From Phycisphaerales bacterium (GTDB taxonomy: Bacteria > Planctomycetota > Phycisphaerae > Tepidisphaerales > Tepidisphaeraceae): a stretch of 53,950 nucleotides of DNA. The position numbers were made by a program, and so were the translations under genes. The stretch lies in the NCBI GenBank assembly GCA_020853095.1, contig JADYZN010000054.1:1-53950 (forward strand), in the 5' to 3' direction. Below, one piece after another: positions 46,152-53,950 of the stretch (positions are counted from its first letter, which is position 1; each line of letters opens with the position of its first letter). Below the pieces are notes generated by a model, which worked only from the letters and a program-made list of their open reading frames with translations, had not been told where the DNA came from and ran no database searches.

Positions 46152-47205
46152 CCAAACCGTCACGCCATCGAAATTGGAACAGATCGCCAGGGAGGCCGGA
46201 GTTTCCGTCCGGACCGTTTATCGTGTCCTTCAGGGGGAGAACAAGGAAAACTGGCCCAGTTCCAGCAAGCGCGGGCAACTGATCCGGAAAATATCGCAGA
46301 AGATCAACTTTGCCCCGGATGCCAACGCCCGAAGCCTGCGCAATGGCAGGAAGATGCAGATCGCGGTGTTGCTGCGGAACACCGAAGGGGGGTCCTATCT
46401 GGAGCACTATCCCGAAGCGTTTGAGATCATCCTGGGGATCAATGAGACGTTGGAGCAGGAGGGGTATTGCACCACGCTGGCGACGCTGGGGGATGTTTTG
46501 CATCCCCGCAACGCCCACTCGCGCATCTTCCGCGAGCGGATGGTGGATGGGCTGATCGTCATCAGCCAGATGCCCGACAACGTTCTGGATGCGGTGGGCA
46601 AACTGGCCCCGACGTGCCTTTGGGTTCACTCCAACGTCTGGCGGGAAAAAAACTGCATTCGGCGGGATGAAATTTATGCCGGCCAAACGACCGCCGGTGC
46701 GCTGGTGGAGTTGGGTTATCAAAAACTCGTCTGGCTGGGCCCGCCGCAGGAGGACAACCGGCACTACAGCGAAATGGAGCGGTTGGAGGGTGTGCGGGAA
46801 GTCGCCGCCCAGAGCGGAATCCCGCTGACGGAATTCACGGCCAATGACGCGGCGGAACTGGCCGCCCAGGGCCGGGAACTGGCCAAATACTTCGATCCGC
46901 GGACGGCGTTTGTCGCCTATTCATCGCGCTATGCCCAGTGGCTGACGGCATGTGCCACCAGGATGAGGCGGATCGCGCCGGAGGATTTCGGGCTGGGGTG
47001 CTGCGACGATTCGCGGCAGGTCGAAAGTTTCTGGCCCGAATTGAGCCGGATGGGGTTCAATCAATTTGAACTGGGCCGACGGGTCGGCGCCATGATGCTG
47101 GAGAATCTGTCCAGCGGCCATGGTTCTGACAGCCAGCGGGTTCGTGAAGCATGGATCGCGGGCAAAACGGCCCGCGCAGGGTCCGCCCCGCGGACCATGA
47201 ATTGA
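46138..47205 (+). CDS. LacI-type transcriptional regulator
   Basis: 355 residues from the ATG at 46138; in-frame ATGs at 46087 (leaderless) and 46147 are alternatives and none has a ribosome site. LacI-like helix-turn-helix LEQIAREAGVSVRTVYRVLQ near the N-terminus, then a hinge (INFAPDANARSLRNGR) and a sugar-sensor domain (QIAVLLRNTEGGSYLEHYPE; MVDGLIVISQMPDNVLDAVG; YQKLVWLGPPQED). The last ~26 residues are encoded within a duplicated leader repeat and may not be ancestral. Likely controls the PEP-CTERM and glycosidase genes downstream, and itself through the phased repeats. Confidence 0.88.
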   Translation: MPNMSQTVTPSKLEQIAREAGVSVRTVYRVLQGENKENWPSSSKRGQLIRKISQKINFAPDANARSLRNGRKMQIAVLLRNTEGGSYLEHYPEAFEIILGINETLEQEGYCTTLATLGDVLHPRNAHSRIFRERMVDGLIVISQMPDNVLDAVGKLAPTCLWVHSNVWREKNCIRRDEIYAGQTTAGALVELGYQKLVWLGPPQEDNRHYSEMERLEGVREVAAQSGIPLTEFTANDAAELAAQGRELAKYFDPRTAFVAYSSRYAQWLTACATRMRRIAPEDFGLGCCDDSRQVESFWPELSRMGFNQFELGRRVGAMMLENLSSGHGSDSQRVREAWIAGKTARAGSAPRTMN

Positions 47206-47319
47206 AACAACGGTCCGCGAGGCGGACCCTGTGAAACAAAACTCAACGCGGCCGGCGGGTGTTCCGCCGGCGATGTTTGGGTGGCACTTCTTTGAAAGGA
47301 AGGCACGTTATGGAGAGGA
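47126..47319 (+). repeat. 194-bp direct repeat, copy 1 (structured leader of PEP-CTERM gene 1)
   Basis: Runs from the 3' end of the regulator gene to the first codons of PEP-CTERM gene 1. It has only two differences from 48102-48295. It contains three RNA hairpins: CGCGGGC/GCCCGCG; a ~20-bp stem (CAGGGTCCGCC-C-CGCGGACC with GGTCCGCG-A-GGCGGACCCTG); and GCCGGCGG/CCGCCGGC. It ends with AAAGGAAGG before the ATG. Confidence 0.9.
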
Positions 47320-47993
47320 ATGTTATATCGGGAATTCGGTCAATCACATTGGGAGCGGCAGCCATCGGGATTATTTCGGTGGTAGCGCAGGCGGCGCCGA
47401 TCACGATCCTCAATCCAAGTTTTGAAGATCGCAATACAAATTATAACCCTTGGGCATTTAGGATGGTGACTGGGACGGACTCCTGGACGGAAGATACCGG
47501 GAACGTTTATGTGGAGTATACGGGGGCATCACTTGGCGGTACGCAGGATGGTCTCAACGATGTCCTCTTCGATCAGGGAGCCTATGGCAAGTTCCATCAA
47601 ACGCTGACCGCCAGCGTGGACACCAGTAAGACATACGAGCTTAAATGGCTGGGCGGAACAATATCCACTGGTACCGTTCAAGGCGGCTATATCGTGAGAT
47701 TATACGCCGGCGCCAATGTGGTTGCATCCCTGGTGCAGAACCCGGGCGATCTTAGCGTGGGAACATTGTCCGAGAAGACTCTGAATTACACGCCACAACC
47801 AGCGGATTCCGGCTTGTTCAAGATCGAAGTGGAGAGATTGGGTCTATCCGGTCCCCAATCTGGCTCCGTCAATGGGTACGTCAATGTGGACAATTTCCGC
47901 ATGAATGAGACTGCCGTTCCCGAACCGGCATCGATGGCGCTGCTGGGTCTGGGAGCCAGCGCTCTGGTGATGCGTCGTCGTCGCATGGCCTGA
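47310..47993 (+). CDS. PEP-CTERM anchored secreted protein (paralogue 1)
   Basis: 227 residues from the ATG at 47310 (AAAGGAAGG upstream). Signal peptide ITLGAAAIGIISVVAQA, then a beta-sandwich beginning APITILNPSFED and including LTASVDTSKTYELKWLGG and TLNYTPQPADSG, like carbohydrate-binding-type domains. The C-terminus is the exosortase sorting signal VPEPASMALLGLGASALV followed by MRRRRMA. Paralogue of the next gene: identical sorting signal, similar core plan, divergent loops. Presumed surface or matrix protein; exosortase is not in the window. Confidence 0.9.
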   Translation: MERNVISGIRSITLGAAAIGIISVVAQAAPITILNPSFEDRNTNYNPWAFRMVTGTDSWTEDTGNVYVEYTGASLGGTQDGLNDVLFDQGAYGKFHQTLTASVDTSKTYELKWLGGTISTGTVQGGYIVRLYAGANVVASLVQNPGDLSVGTLSEKTLNYTPQPADSGLFKIEVERLGLSGPQSGSVNGYVNVDNFRMNETAVPEPASMALLGLGASALVMRRRRMA

Positions 47994-48010
47994 TTGCGAT
48001 GGTTTTATCC

Positions 48011-48041
48011 CGCCGCCTCCGGTTCATCGCCGGAGGCGGCG
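48011..48041 (+). terminator. Hairpin after PEP-CTERM gene 1
   Basis: CGCCGCCTCCGG and CCGGAGGCGGCG form a perfect 12-bp stem around TTCATCG, 18 bases after the stop codon. The same hairpin recurs after PEP-CTERM gene 2. There is no T-run, so partial termination or 3'-end protection is possible. Confidence 0.5.
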
Positions 48042-48044
48042 CTT

Positions 48045-48097
48045 GTAGGGTGGGCAATGCCCACCAGAGCGAAGTGGTGGGCTGAAGCCCACCCTAC
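48045..48097. repeat. GTAGGGTGGGC palindromic intergenic repeat, copy 1
   Basis: GTAGGGTGGGCAATGCCCACC faces GGTGGGCTGAAGCCCACCCTAC across a short AGAGCGAAGT spacer. It belongs to a class of widespread bacterial intergenic palindromes. Confidence 0.75.
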
Positions 48098-48101
48098 GAA
48101 A

Positions 48102-48181
48102 CTGACAGCCAGCGGGTTCGTGAAGCATGGATCGCGGGCAAAACGGCCCGCGCAGGGTCCGCCCCGCGGACTATGAATTGA
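48102..48181 (+). pseudogene. Duplicated 3' end of the LacI-type regulator gene
   Basis: This stretch reproduces the last 26 codons and the stop of the regulator gene (DSQRVREAWIAGKTARAG ... APRTMN) with no upstream gene body. It is a by-product of the segmental duplication that copied the leader, or the original repeat that overprinted the regulator's end. Confidence 0.7.
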
Positions 48182-48295
48182 AACAACGGTCCGCGAGGCG
48201 GACCCTGTGAAACAAAACTCAACGCGGCCGGCGGGTGTTCCGCTGGCGATGTTTGGGTGGCACTTCTTTGAAAGGAAGGCACGTTATGGAGAGGA
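48102..48295 (+). repeat. 194-bp direct repeat, copy 2 (structured leader of PEP-CTERM gene 2)
   Basis: 192 of 194 bases match copy 1; the differences are at 48172 and 48244, both C to T. Both lie in hairpin stems and change a C-G pair to U-G. Spacing between copies is 976 bp. Confidence 0.9.
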
Positions 48296-49005
48296 CTCTC
48301 TTATCGGGACTGCGAACCATCGCTTTGGGCGCGGTCGTTTTAGGAATGGGTGCAGCAGTGAATGCAGCGCCGATCACCATCGCCAATGCCAGTTTTGAAA
48401 CCTCTGTTGGTTTGGGGGCGGCTCCTGCGGTAGGCTACTTGGAGGACGCTGCCGGCCACGCTTGGATAAACAATGGCGAGGGTGATAGAAACGCCCCTAC
48501 ACTCTATGTGCGAAATAATCCAGACAATATTATTTCTAATGTGGACGGCAGCCAGTTTCTTTTGCTACTTCCGGGAGTGCATGGCGAGGCCTATCAAAAC
48601 CTGAGCGCCAGCGTCGACACCAGCAAAACATATACGCTTGAGTTTCTTGCCGGTGGGGCTCAGAGCGCCGGAGCCATCGATGGCGGCTACCTCGTGCAGT
48701 TGCTTGCAGGTAGCACTGTCGTTGCGTCCCATGCACAAACCGCGGCTCAGCTTTCCGTGAACACGATGACCAACCAGACTTTGAACTACACGCCGAGTCT
48801 AACGGATTCCGGCGCGTTCACGATCGAAGTATGGCGCATGGGTAATGATAGCGGTACTGACAAAGTGGATGCCGGGAACATCACCGGCTACCTCGGCCTG
48901 GATAATTTCCGCCTGACGGAAACCGCCGTTCCCGAACCGGCATCGATGGCGCTGCTGGGTTTGGGAGCCAGCGCGCTGGTGATGCGTCGTCGTCGCATGG
49001 CCTGA
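48286..49005 (+). CDS. PEP-CTERM anchored secreted protein (paralogue 2)
   Basis: 239 residues from the ATG at 48286, with the same AAAGGAAGG site as paralogue 1. Signal peptide TIALGAVVLGMGAAVNA, then APITIANASFET and a beta-sandwich (LSASVDTSKTYTLEFLAGG, TLNYTPSLTDSG) and the same sorting signal. The first 60-100 residues after the signal peptide hardly align with paralogue 1, while the last ~30 are identical. It probably shares regulation and location with paralogue 1. Confidence 0.9.
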   Translation: MERTLLSGLRTIALGAVVLGMGAAVNAAPITIANASFETSVGLGAAPAVGYLEDAAGHAWINNGEGDRNAPTLYVRNNPDNIISNVDGSQFLLLLPGVHGEAYQNLSASVDTSKTYTLEFLAGGAQSAGAIDGGYLVQLLAGSTVVASHAQTAAQLSVNTMTNQTLNYTPSLTDSGAFTIEVWRMGNDSGTDKVDAGNITGYLGLDNFRLTETAVPEPASMALLGLGASALVMRRRRMA

Positions 49006-49022
49006 TTGCGATGGATTTTTCC

Positions 49023-49053
49023 CGCCGCCTCCGGTTCATCGCCGGAGGCGGCG
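49023..49053 (+). terminator. Hairpin after PEP-CTERM gene 2
   Basis: Same 12-bp stem and TTCATCG loop as at 48011-48041, 17 bases after the stop codon. Its conservation marks the duplicated unit as including the 3' flank. Confidence 0.5.
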
Positions 49054-49056
49054 CTT

Positions 49057-49108
49057 GTAGGGTGGGCACTGCCCACCACGACGGGTTGGTGGGCATTGCC
49101 CACCCTAC
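49057..49108. repeat. GTAGGGTGGGC palindromic intergenic repeat, copy 2
   Basis: GTAGGGTGGGCACTGCCCACC faces GGTGGGCATTGCCCACCCTAC. It is adjacent to the GGAG that serves the next gene. Confidence 0.75.
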
Positions 49109-49118
49109 GGAGTTCGAC

Positions 49119-50756
49119 ATGAAGATGATGTTGGCCAAACTTCTGACGGCGGTTGCTTCTGTTGCATTATTAAACGGCTTGTCGGGACAGGCGTCGGCCC
49201 AGACGAACGTCAATCTCAACGGCTCGGCGATCGGGATCAACAGCGGCATCCTGGGGACGAATTATTCCACTGGCCGATCCTGGCTGCCGACGCTGGGCGC
49301 CAATGCCTATGCGACGGGCGTGGCCGGTGGACTTTTGGCCGACACGTTCGACTGGCAGACGATGGAGGGCGTCCCCTGGCCGACGCTGGGGGTGCTGCGC
49401 TCCATGCGGGATGGCAACCAGACCCCGATCTTCATCGCCAACATCCGCGGCACGGGGACGCACTCCAACCCCTACAGCGTCGGTGGGTTCACTTTCAACA
49501 ACACCGATGTGAACATGCTCTCGGGTTTGGCGGCCAAGTGGGTGCGCTACACCAATTTCATCCTGCCCAGCCTCTACGCCGGCACGCCGGTGAGTGGATT
49601 GCCTGTCACGGACCAGGGAATCCTCAACCAGATCAACGACTTCGGCGAGGCGAGCAACGTGCTGCCGACGGCGGGGGAGGCGGCCGTCCCCACCGTGAAA
49701 TACTGGGAGATCGGCAATGAGCCGGAAATCAAGGTGGGTGGATGGAAATTCACCAACGACCCTTTTCAACTGCCGCCATTTAACAGCTCCAACCATACGT
49801 CGGCCGATTACGTCAGCCGATACACCCAGATTTCCGCGGCCATGAAAGCGGTGGACCCGACGATCAAGGTCGGGCCGGCCATGCTGGACGCCGTCACCAA
49901 CACCGCCCAGGCGCTTCTGGCAAGCAATGCGACGATCGACTTCTGGGGCTATCACCCGTATGACAACCTGGATTCGGTCTTCAAAGCCAACGGCACCCCC
50001 AGCCAGATCGCGGCCATGGAAAGCGAGTTGCGCAGCGTGCGCACGGATCAGATCGGCAAGTACAACGCCCAGGTGCAGGCGTTCACCAACGCCGGGCGCA
50101 ACCCCAACAACGTGCAGTTCATGGCGACCGAATGGAACGCGATGGGAGGCGGCGCCAACCCCAACAGCTCGCCGACCATGTACGGGGCTTTGGGGTTCGT
50201 GGATTCGATCTTCACCTTCGCCAATTTGAAGATGGCCGGGGCCAACTACTGGGGTTCGGTCTCGCCCGATCCGCCCTATTGGGGCTGGACCTATCCGCTG
50301 GCCCAGGCGTGGCAGAAGCTGGAAACGAGCATGGGCAATTCGCTGGTCAGCAGCATCGTGGATGACGCCAACAACCGGCGCATCTACATCACCCGCGACA
50401 CCGCGACCGGCAAGGTCTACATCTGGGGGCTGAATTTCAGCAACTCCAATGACACCAGCATCGCCCTGTCGCTGGCGGGGATGGATCTCTCGGGCAATGC
50501 GACTTTGTCGATCCTCAACGGCGGACCCAACGGCACGACCCTCTGGACGAGCAACAGCACCGCCGTCGGCGACCTGACGGTGGACTGGCGGGATCAGAAC
50601 CTGACGAATTTCAACGCGGATAATTTCAATTTCAGCATCCCCCACGCCAGCATTGTGATGCTGGAGCTGCAGGCGGTTCCGGAGCCGTCCAGTCTGGCGC
50701 TGCTGGGGGCTGGCATGGCCGCGCTGATGGTGCGGCGGAGAAGTGTTTTAAATTAA
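49119..50756 (+). CDS. Secreted glycoside hydrolase (clan A-like) with PEP-CTERM anchor
   Basis: 545 residues from the ATG at 49119 (GGAG at 49109-49112). Signal peptide to ~28 (LNGLSGQASA), then a TIM barrel with acid/base Glu in KYWEIGNEPEIKVGG (Asn-Glu-Pro) and a likely nucleophile Glu in FMATEWNAMGGG; YHPYDN is also typical of GH39/51/79-like enzymes. A beta-rich C-terminal domain is followed by the sorting signal VPEPSSLALLGAGMAALMV and RRR. It probably cleaves a polysaccharide while fixed to the surface. The exact GH family is uncertain. Confidence 0.85.
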   Translation: MKMMLAKLLTAVASVALLNGLSGQASAQTNVNLNGSAIGINSGILGTNYSTGRSWLPTLGANAYATGVAGGLLADTFDWQTMEGVPWPTLGVLRSMRDGNQTPIFIANIRGTGTHSNPYSVGGFTFNNTDVNMLSGLAAKWVRYTNFILPSLYAGTPVSGLPVTDQGILNQINDFGEASNVLPTAGEAAVPTVKYWEIGNEPEIKVGGWKFTNDPFQLPPFNSSNHTSADYVSRYTQISAAMKAVDPTIKVGPAMLDAVTNTAQALLASNATIDFWGYHPYDNLDSVFKANGTPSQIAAMESELRSVRTDQIGKYNAQVQAFTNAGRNPNNVQFMATEWNAMGGGANPNSSPTMYGALGFVDSIFTFANLKMAGANYWGSVSPDPPYWGWTYPLAQAWQKLETSMGNSLVSSIVDDANNRRIYITRDTATGKVYIWGLNFSNSNDTSIALSLAGMDLSGNATLSILNGGPNGTTLWTSNSTAVGDLTVDWRDQNLTNFNADNFNFSIPHASIVMLELQAVPEPSSLALLGAGMAALMVRRRSVLN

Positions 50757-50767
50757 GGTAAACAAGG

Positions 50768-53700
50768 ATGATGAATCGGCGGCATAAATCGAATGGATTC
50801 AAAGCGGCTCTCTGCGGATTGGCGACGGCGCTTGCGTTGGTGGTGAGTGGCACGGCGTGCATGGCCGCACCGGGCGGCGGGCTGAGCCGCGATTTATCGT
50901 TCTACGCCAGCTTCGACACCTCGGCCCAGCCAACGTATGCGCGCGGGGCCGACACCACCACAGGGATGTATCATGCCGCCAAGGGGGTGGTGGGCCAGGG
51001 GACGGATTTGCAATCCGGGGCGGTAAGCTATCTCCAGCCGGGCAATCTCAACCGGGATGCCGGGACGGTGAGCTTCTGGGTCAAGCCGTCGGTGGATCTG
51101 AAGTCGCTGGTCGGGTCGGGGCCGGGCACGCGCAATATCTTCAGCGTGATTAACTTCAAGCTGGTCGCCTACACGAATCTGCCCAACATCCAGCCGGTGA
51201 TTTATTTCATGACCGGCGCGACGTTGCCGAACAAGGATTTTCAGTGGGATTACTCAGCGGCCGCGCCGATTGATTCATTGCCCGCCGGCAAATGGACGAA
51301 CGTGACCCTGACGTACAGCGCCAAGGCGGGACGAAAAACTGTTTACTTCAACGGCAAGCGCGTGGCGTCGGTCAATACGAAGCTGATTGAGCCGGGCGAC
51401 AGCGGTGATTCGTTTGTCCTGGGCGAAGGATTGCCGGGCGATTATGACGAGCTGGCGGTGTGGGGGCGGGAATTGACGGCGGCGGAGATTGGACTGCTGT
51501 CGCGAAAACCAGCGGAAGTGGCGTCGGAATTGACGGCCTATGGCAAGGAACACGTTCGCCAGAAGATCGAGTGGGCCATTTACCCGGAACTGATTTATCA
51601 GAACTTCGCCGATTCGGTCGTGGCGCCCAATGAAGCGCTGGCGTTGAAGCTGCCGCTGGAAAATCGCACGGACAAGGAGCAGGCGGGTGTTGTCACCGTG
51701 GCGGTGCAGGATGTGTGGGATCAGCAGGTTGGGCCAACGCAGAAGTTTGATGTGAAGCTGGCGGCCAAAGCCAAGCAGGAGCTGCCGTTCAAAGTGAGCG
51801 TGGATCGTTTGGGTTCATTCCGCGTGGCGGTGACGGTGGAGGTGGATGGCAAGACACTGGAACGGGATGTGACGACGTTCGGTTGTCTGCCGAAGGATCC
51901 GCCGCCCAGCCATCCGTTTTTTGGCGGGCACATCAGCCAGATCGGGACGATGCCGCAACTGGGCCGGCGGCTGGGGTTCAGCCGCAACCGCGTCCATAAC
52001 ATGACGCAGTTTACCTGGTGGTTTCATATGGAACCGCAACGCGGCCAGTGGGCGATGAACGGGAACTGGGCATATCAGGCGTACATGGACATGGGGTATA
52101 CGCATTACGGCCAGTGGATCTACGCCCCCAACTGGGCGGTGACGCTGGGTGATGGCAAACATCCGTCCGACGAGGCGTACAATTATCCGCCGACGGACAT
52201 CGAGGCGATGCGGGAGTATGTGCGCGAATCCCTTAAACGCTTCCCGGCCATCAAAGAATGGGAAATGTGGAACGAGCCGTACGTGTCGCTCTTCTGGCGC
52301 GGCTCGCCCAAGGACTATGTGGAGCTGTGCAAGGTGATGTACACCGAAGCCAAGAAGGCGCGGCCGGACATCACCGTCTATGCCCAGCTTTTATATGAAG
52401 GCCCCTGGACGCGCGAGGCGATGAAACTGGGTGTGCTGAATTATTGCGACGCCGTTGCGTACCATTTTTATCATGTGCCCAACAACGATCCACAGTCGGC
52501 CACCGAGCCGGCGCGGAAGTTGCGAAAGTTGCTGGCGGACAACGGCAAGCCGAATATGCCGATTCTCGCTTCCGAAGGTGGAATGGACAGCACGACCTTC
52601 ATGCGCGGATTGGATTTTGCGGACATGCCGCCGCAGGAATTTCGCCCGGCGATGAATTACCGTTCGTCGGCCGAGTCGCTGGTGCAGGCGCACGTGGTGA
52701 TGATCGCCGACAACGTGGGCGCGTGGTATTACTACTTCCATCAGCCGGTTGATCCGACTCTTGAAAATGGCCTGTGGAAATATGTCAACTATTCGACGAT
52801 GGAGGTGACCAATTCGCCCAAGCCAATGGCGATTTCGCGTGCGATCCTGGCGTGGCAACTGGATGGCGGCAAGTTTGTTTCGCAGCCCAAGACGGCGGCG
52901 GATGGATTGCGTGCTTATGCGTTTGACCGCGCCGATGGCAGCGCGGTGGCGGTGCTCTGGGCCGAGGATGGGGCGGTGGCACGATTGCACATTCCGGCGG
53001 ATGGGAAAGTGATCGACCTGATGGGCAATCCGGTGCAGACGGCGTCCGTGGAGATCACGCAGGCGCCAGCCTATTTGCATGCGGCGGACCTGACCCGGTT
53101 GCAGGCGATGCTGTTGGACCCGGCGATTGTCACATCCGTGCGCGGCCCGCGACAGAAGGAATCGTCCACGGGTGGCATCCCCGCTCCTCAGAAGATGTCG
53201 CCATTCCCGATCGCCGCGGAATTGGGCATGGGAAAGATGGATCCGCTGGACCTGTCCGGCGTGGCCAATTCCTCGCTGGCCGATGAATTGGCCGGTGATG
53301 GCAAGGGGTGGATGGATGAGGGTCCATACAATGATTTCCGCAACATGACGCCGGGCAAACACCTATGGCTTGGCGCGCCCTTTGTCATCTGTGGAAAAAC
53401 GAATCAGGACAACAACGTCCTGACGATGAAGGGAAGAACGTTTCCCAATGGCCCGCAGGTGGCCGGGCCGATCAATGTTGGCGATCGCGGCCTGCGGGGA
53501 TTGTTCTTCGTCCATACCGCCAACTGGACGGATCAAGGGCAGACGGTCGGGGAATACATCGTTCAGTACGAGGATGGCCAGGAGGTGAAACTGCCGATCG
53601 TGGTGGGCCAGAACATCGACAACTGGTGGTATGACCATACAGATACGGAAGACAGCCGGACCGTGGCGTTCAAGGCCGCCGATCCGATCGATCTCAACTA

Positions 53701-53833
53701 TCCCTATCGATTCCTACGGGTCTGGTATTGGGAAAACACCCGGCCGGAGGCCAAGGTCAAATCCGTCAGCGTGCGTTCACTGAGCAATAACATGACATTG
53801 ACGGTGGTGGCCATTACGGCCGCACTTCATTGA
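50768..53833 (+). CDS. Large secreted LamG plus glycoside-hydrolase-like protein
   Basis: 1021 residues; starts 11 bases after the previous stop. Signal peptide to ~33 (ALALVVSGTACMA). Residues ~40-240 form a LamG/concanavalin-like domain (FYASFDTSAQP ... PGDYDELAVWGREL). Residues ~385-700 form a TIM barrel with acid/base Glu in WEMWNEPYVSLFW and a possible nucleophile Glu in PILASEGGMDS. The C-terminal ~200 residues (from GMGKMDPLDLSGVAN) form a further beta domain. No PEP-CTERM tail. It is likely a secreted polysaccharide-degrading enzyme acting with the preceding anchored glycosidase. Confidence 0.8.
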   Translation: MMNRRHKSNGFKAALCGLATALALVVSGTACMAAPGGGLSRDLSFYASFDTSAQPTYARGADTTTGMYHAAKGVVGQGTDLQSGAVSYLQPGNLNRDAGTVSFWVKPSVDLKSLVGSGPGTRNIFSVINFKLVAYTNLPNIQPVIYFMTGATLPNKDFQWDYSAAAPIDSLPAGKWTNVTLTYSAKAGRKTVYFNGKRVASVNTKLIEPGDSGDSFVLGEGLPGDYDELAVWGRELTAAEIGLLSRKPAEVASELTAYGKEHVRQKIEWAIYPELIYQNFADSVVAPNEALALKLPLENRTDKEQAGVVTVAVQDVWDQQVGPTQKFDVKLAAKAKQELPFKVSVDRLGSFRVAVTVEVDGKTLERDVTTFGCLPKDPPPSHPFFGGHISQIGTMPQLGRRLGFSRNRVHNMTQFTWWFHMEPQRGQWAMNGNWAYQAYMDMGYTHYGQWIYAPNWAVTLGDGKHPSDEAYNYPPTDIEAMREYVRESLKRFPAIKEWEMWNEPYVSLFWRGSPKDYVELCKVMYTEAKKARPDITVYAQLLYEGPWTREAMKLGVLNYCDAVAYHFYHVPNNDPQSATEPARKLRKLLADNGKPNMPILASEGGMDSTTFMRGLDFADMPPQEFRPAMNYRSSAESLVQAHVVMIADNVGAWYYYFHQPVDPTLENGLWKYVNYSTMEVTNSPKPMAISRAILAWQLDGGKFVSQPKTAADGLRAYAFDRADGSAVAVLWAEDGAVARLHIPADGKVIDLMGNPVQTASVEITQAPAYLHAADLTRLQAMLLDPAIVTSVRGPRQKESSTGGIPAPQKMSPFPIAAELGMGKMDPLDLSGVANSSLADELAGDGKGWMDEGPYNDFRNMTPGKHLWLGAPFVICGKTNQDNNVLTMKGRTFPNGPQVAGPINVGDRGLRGLFFVHTANWTDQGQTVGEYIVQYEDGQEVKLPIVVGQNIDNWWYDHTDTEDSRTVAFKAADPIDLNYPYRFLRVWYWENTRPEAKVKSVSVRSLSNNMTLTVVAITAALH

Positions 53834-53855
53834 ACTCTTTTTTCAAGGAGCAGTT

Positions 53856-53950
53856 ATGAACAGTATCGTGTCCATTCGTAACGGCTCACGCCGGCTGGCC
53901 GCGTTTACCCTCGTGGAATTGCTGGTCGTCATAGGCATTATAGCGCTTCT
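53856..53950 (+). CDS. Pseudopilin-like protein, partial (cut by the window edge)
   Basis: 31 codons visible from the ATG at 53856 (AAGGAG ten bases upstream). [18 protein letters not shown] is the prepilin cleavage/methylation head, as in the gene at 24102. It lies 22 bases after the LamG-glycosidase gene. Confidence 0.85.
   Translation, partial: MNSIVSIRNGSRRLAAFTLVELLVVIGIIAL

Noticed and set aside
47281-47310. Sigma-54 promoter (TGGCAC) before the PEP-CTERM genes
   Set aside because: The -12 element does not fit the required GG-N10-GC spacing, and the site overlaps the ribosome binding site only ~25 bases before the ATG.

Overview
The window is a GC-rich chromosomal stretch of a free-living, saccharolytic bacterium. 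Secreted proteins ending in PEP-CTERM anchors, pseudopilin-type proteins with a [15 protein letters not shown] head, large modular secreted glycoside-hydrolase-like proteins, and several families of GC-rich palindromic intergenic repeats together suggest a planctomycete, most likely Phycisphaerae-like. That placement is an inference; there is no rRNA here. No phage, transposase or CRISPR array was seen.

Layout. 1-18,100 is mostly housekeeping: a DUF4258 gene whose 3' end runs into a palindromic repeat, a flippase-like membrane protein, ATP sulfurylase (sat), a large secreted protein, an aspartate-type aminotransferase, a two-domain M16 peptidase, a methyltransferase, uvrA, 6-phosphogluconolactonase, an MFS exporter, an aldo/keto reductase and purU. 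18,100-31,900 is a carbohydrate-use region: a small membrane protein, a duplicated amidohydrolase, a GH4 enzyme, a GntR-type regulator with its own operator and promoter, a PEP-CTERM protein, a pseudopilin, a 928-residue modular secreted protein, an alpha/beta hydrolase, an unrecognised protein and a beta-CASP nuclease-like protein. 32,000-45,900 returns to core functions: an SPW-type membrane protein, a receiver-domain protein just before groES-groEL, an AhpD-like protein, a sugar isomerase-like protein, a secreted HEAT-repeat protein, glycerate kinase, a DUF4870 protein, a nuclease, a lipoyl-fused dihydrolipoyl dehydrogenase and tRNA-Ser(GGA). 46,000-53,950 is a second carbohydrate locus: a LacI-type regulator, two duplicated PEP-CTERM genes, a PEP-CTERM glycosidase, a LamG-glycosidase and the start of another pseudopilin.

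How it fits together. The most interesting theme is that the two carbohydrate loci share one plan: a sugar-type regulator with a strong promoter overlapped or followed closely by repeated operator-like DNA, then PEP-CTERM protein(s), a pseudopilin and large secreted glycoside-hydrolase-like proteins. I infer dedicated surface polysaccharide-use modules, each switched by its own regulator. In the second module a 194-bp structured leader (containing the regulator's 3' end) was duplicated in front of the second PEP-CTERM gene, and both base differences between the copies keep RNA pairing through G-U. Smaller oddities include a four-copy 12-mer (TTAGRCAGAGCC) placed at gene ends, four 17-bp-phased repeats at the LacI-type promoter, a catalytically degenerate half in the duplicated amidohydrolase, and a secreted receiver-like domain lacking its phospho-acceptor.
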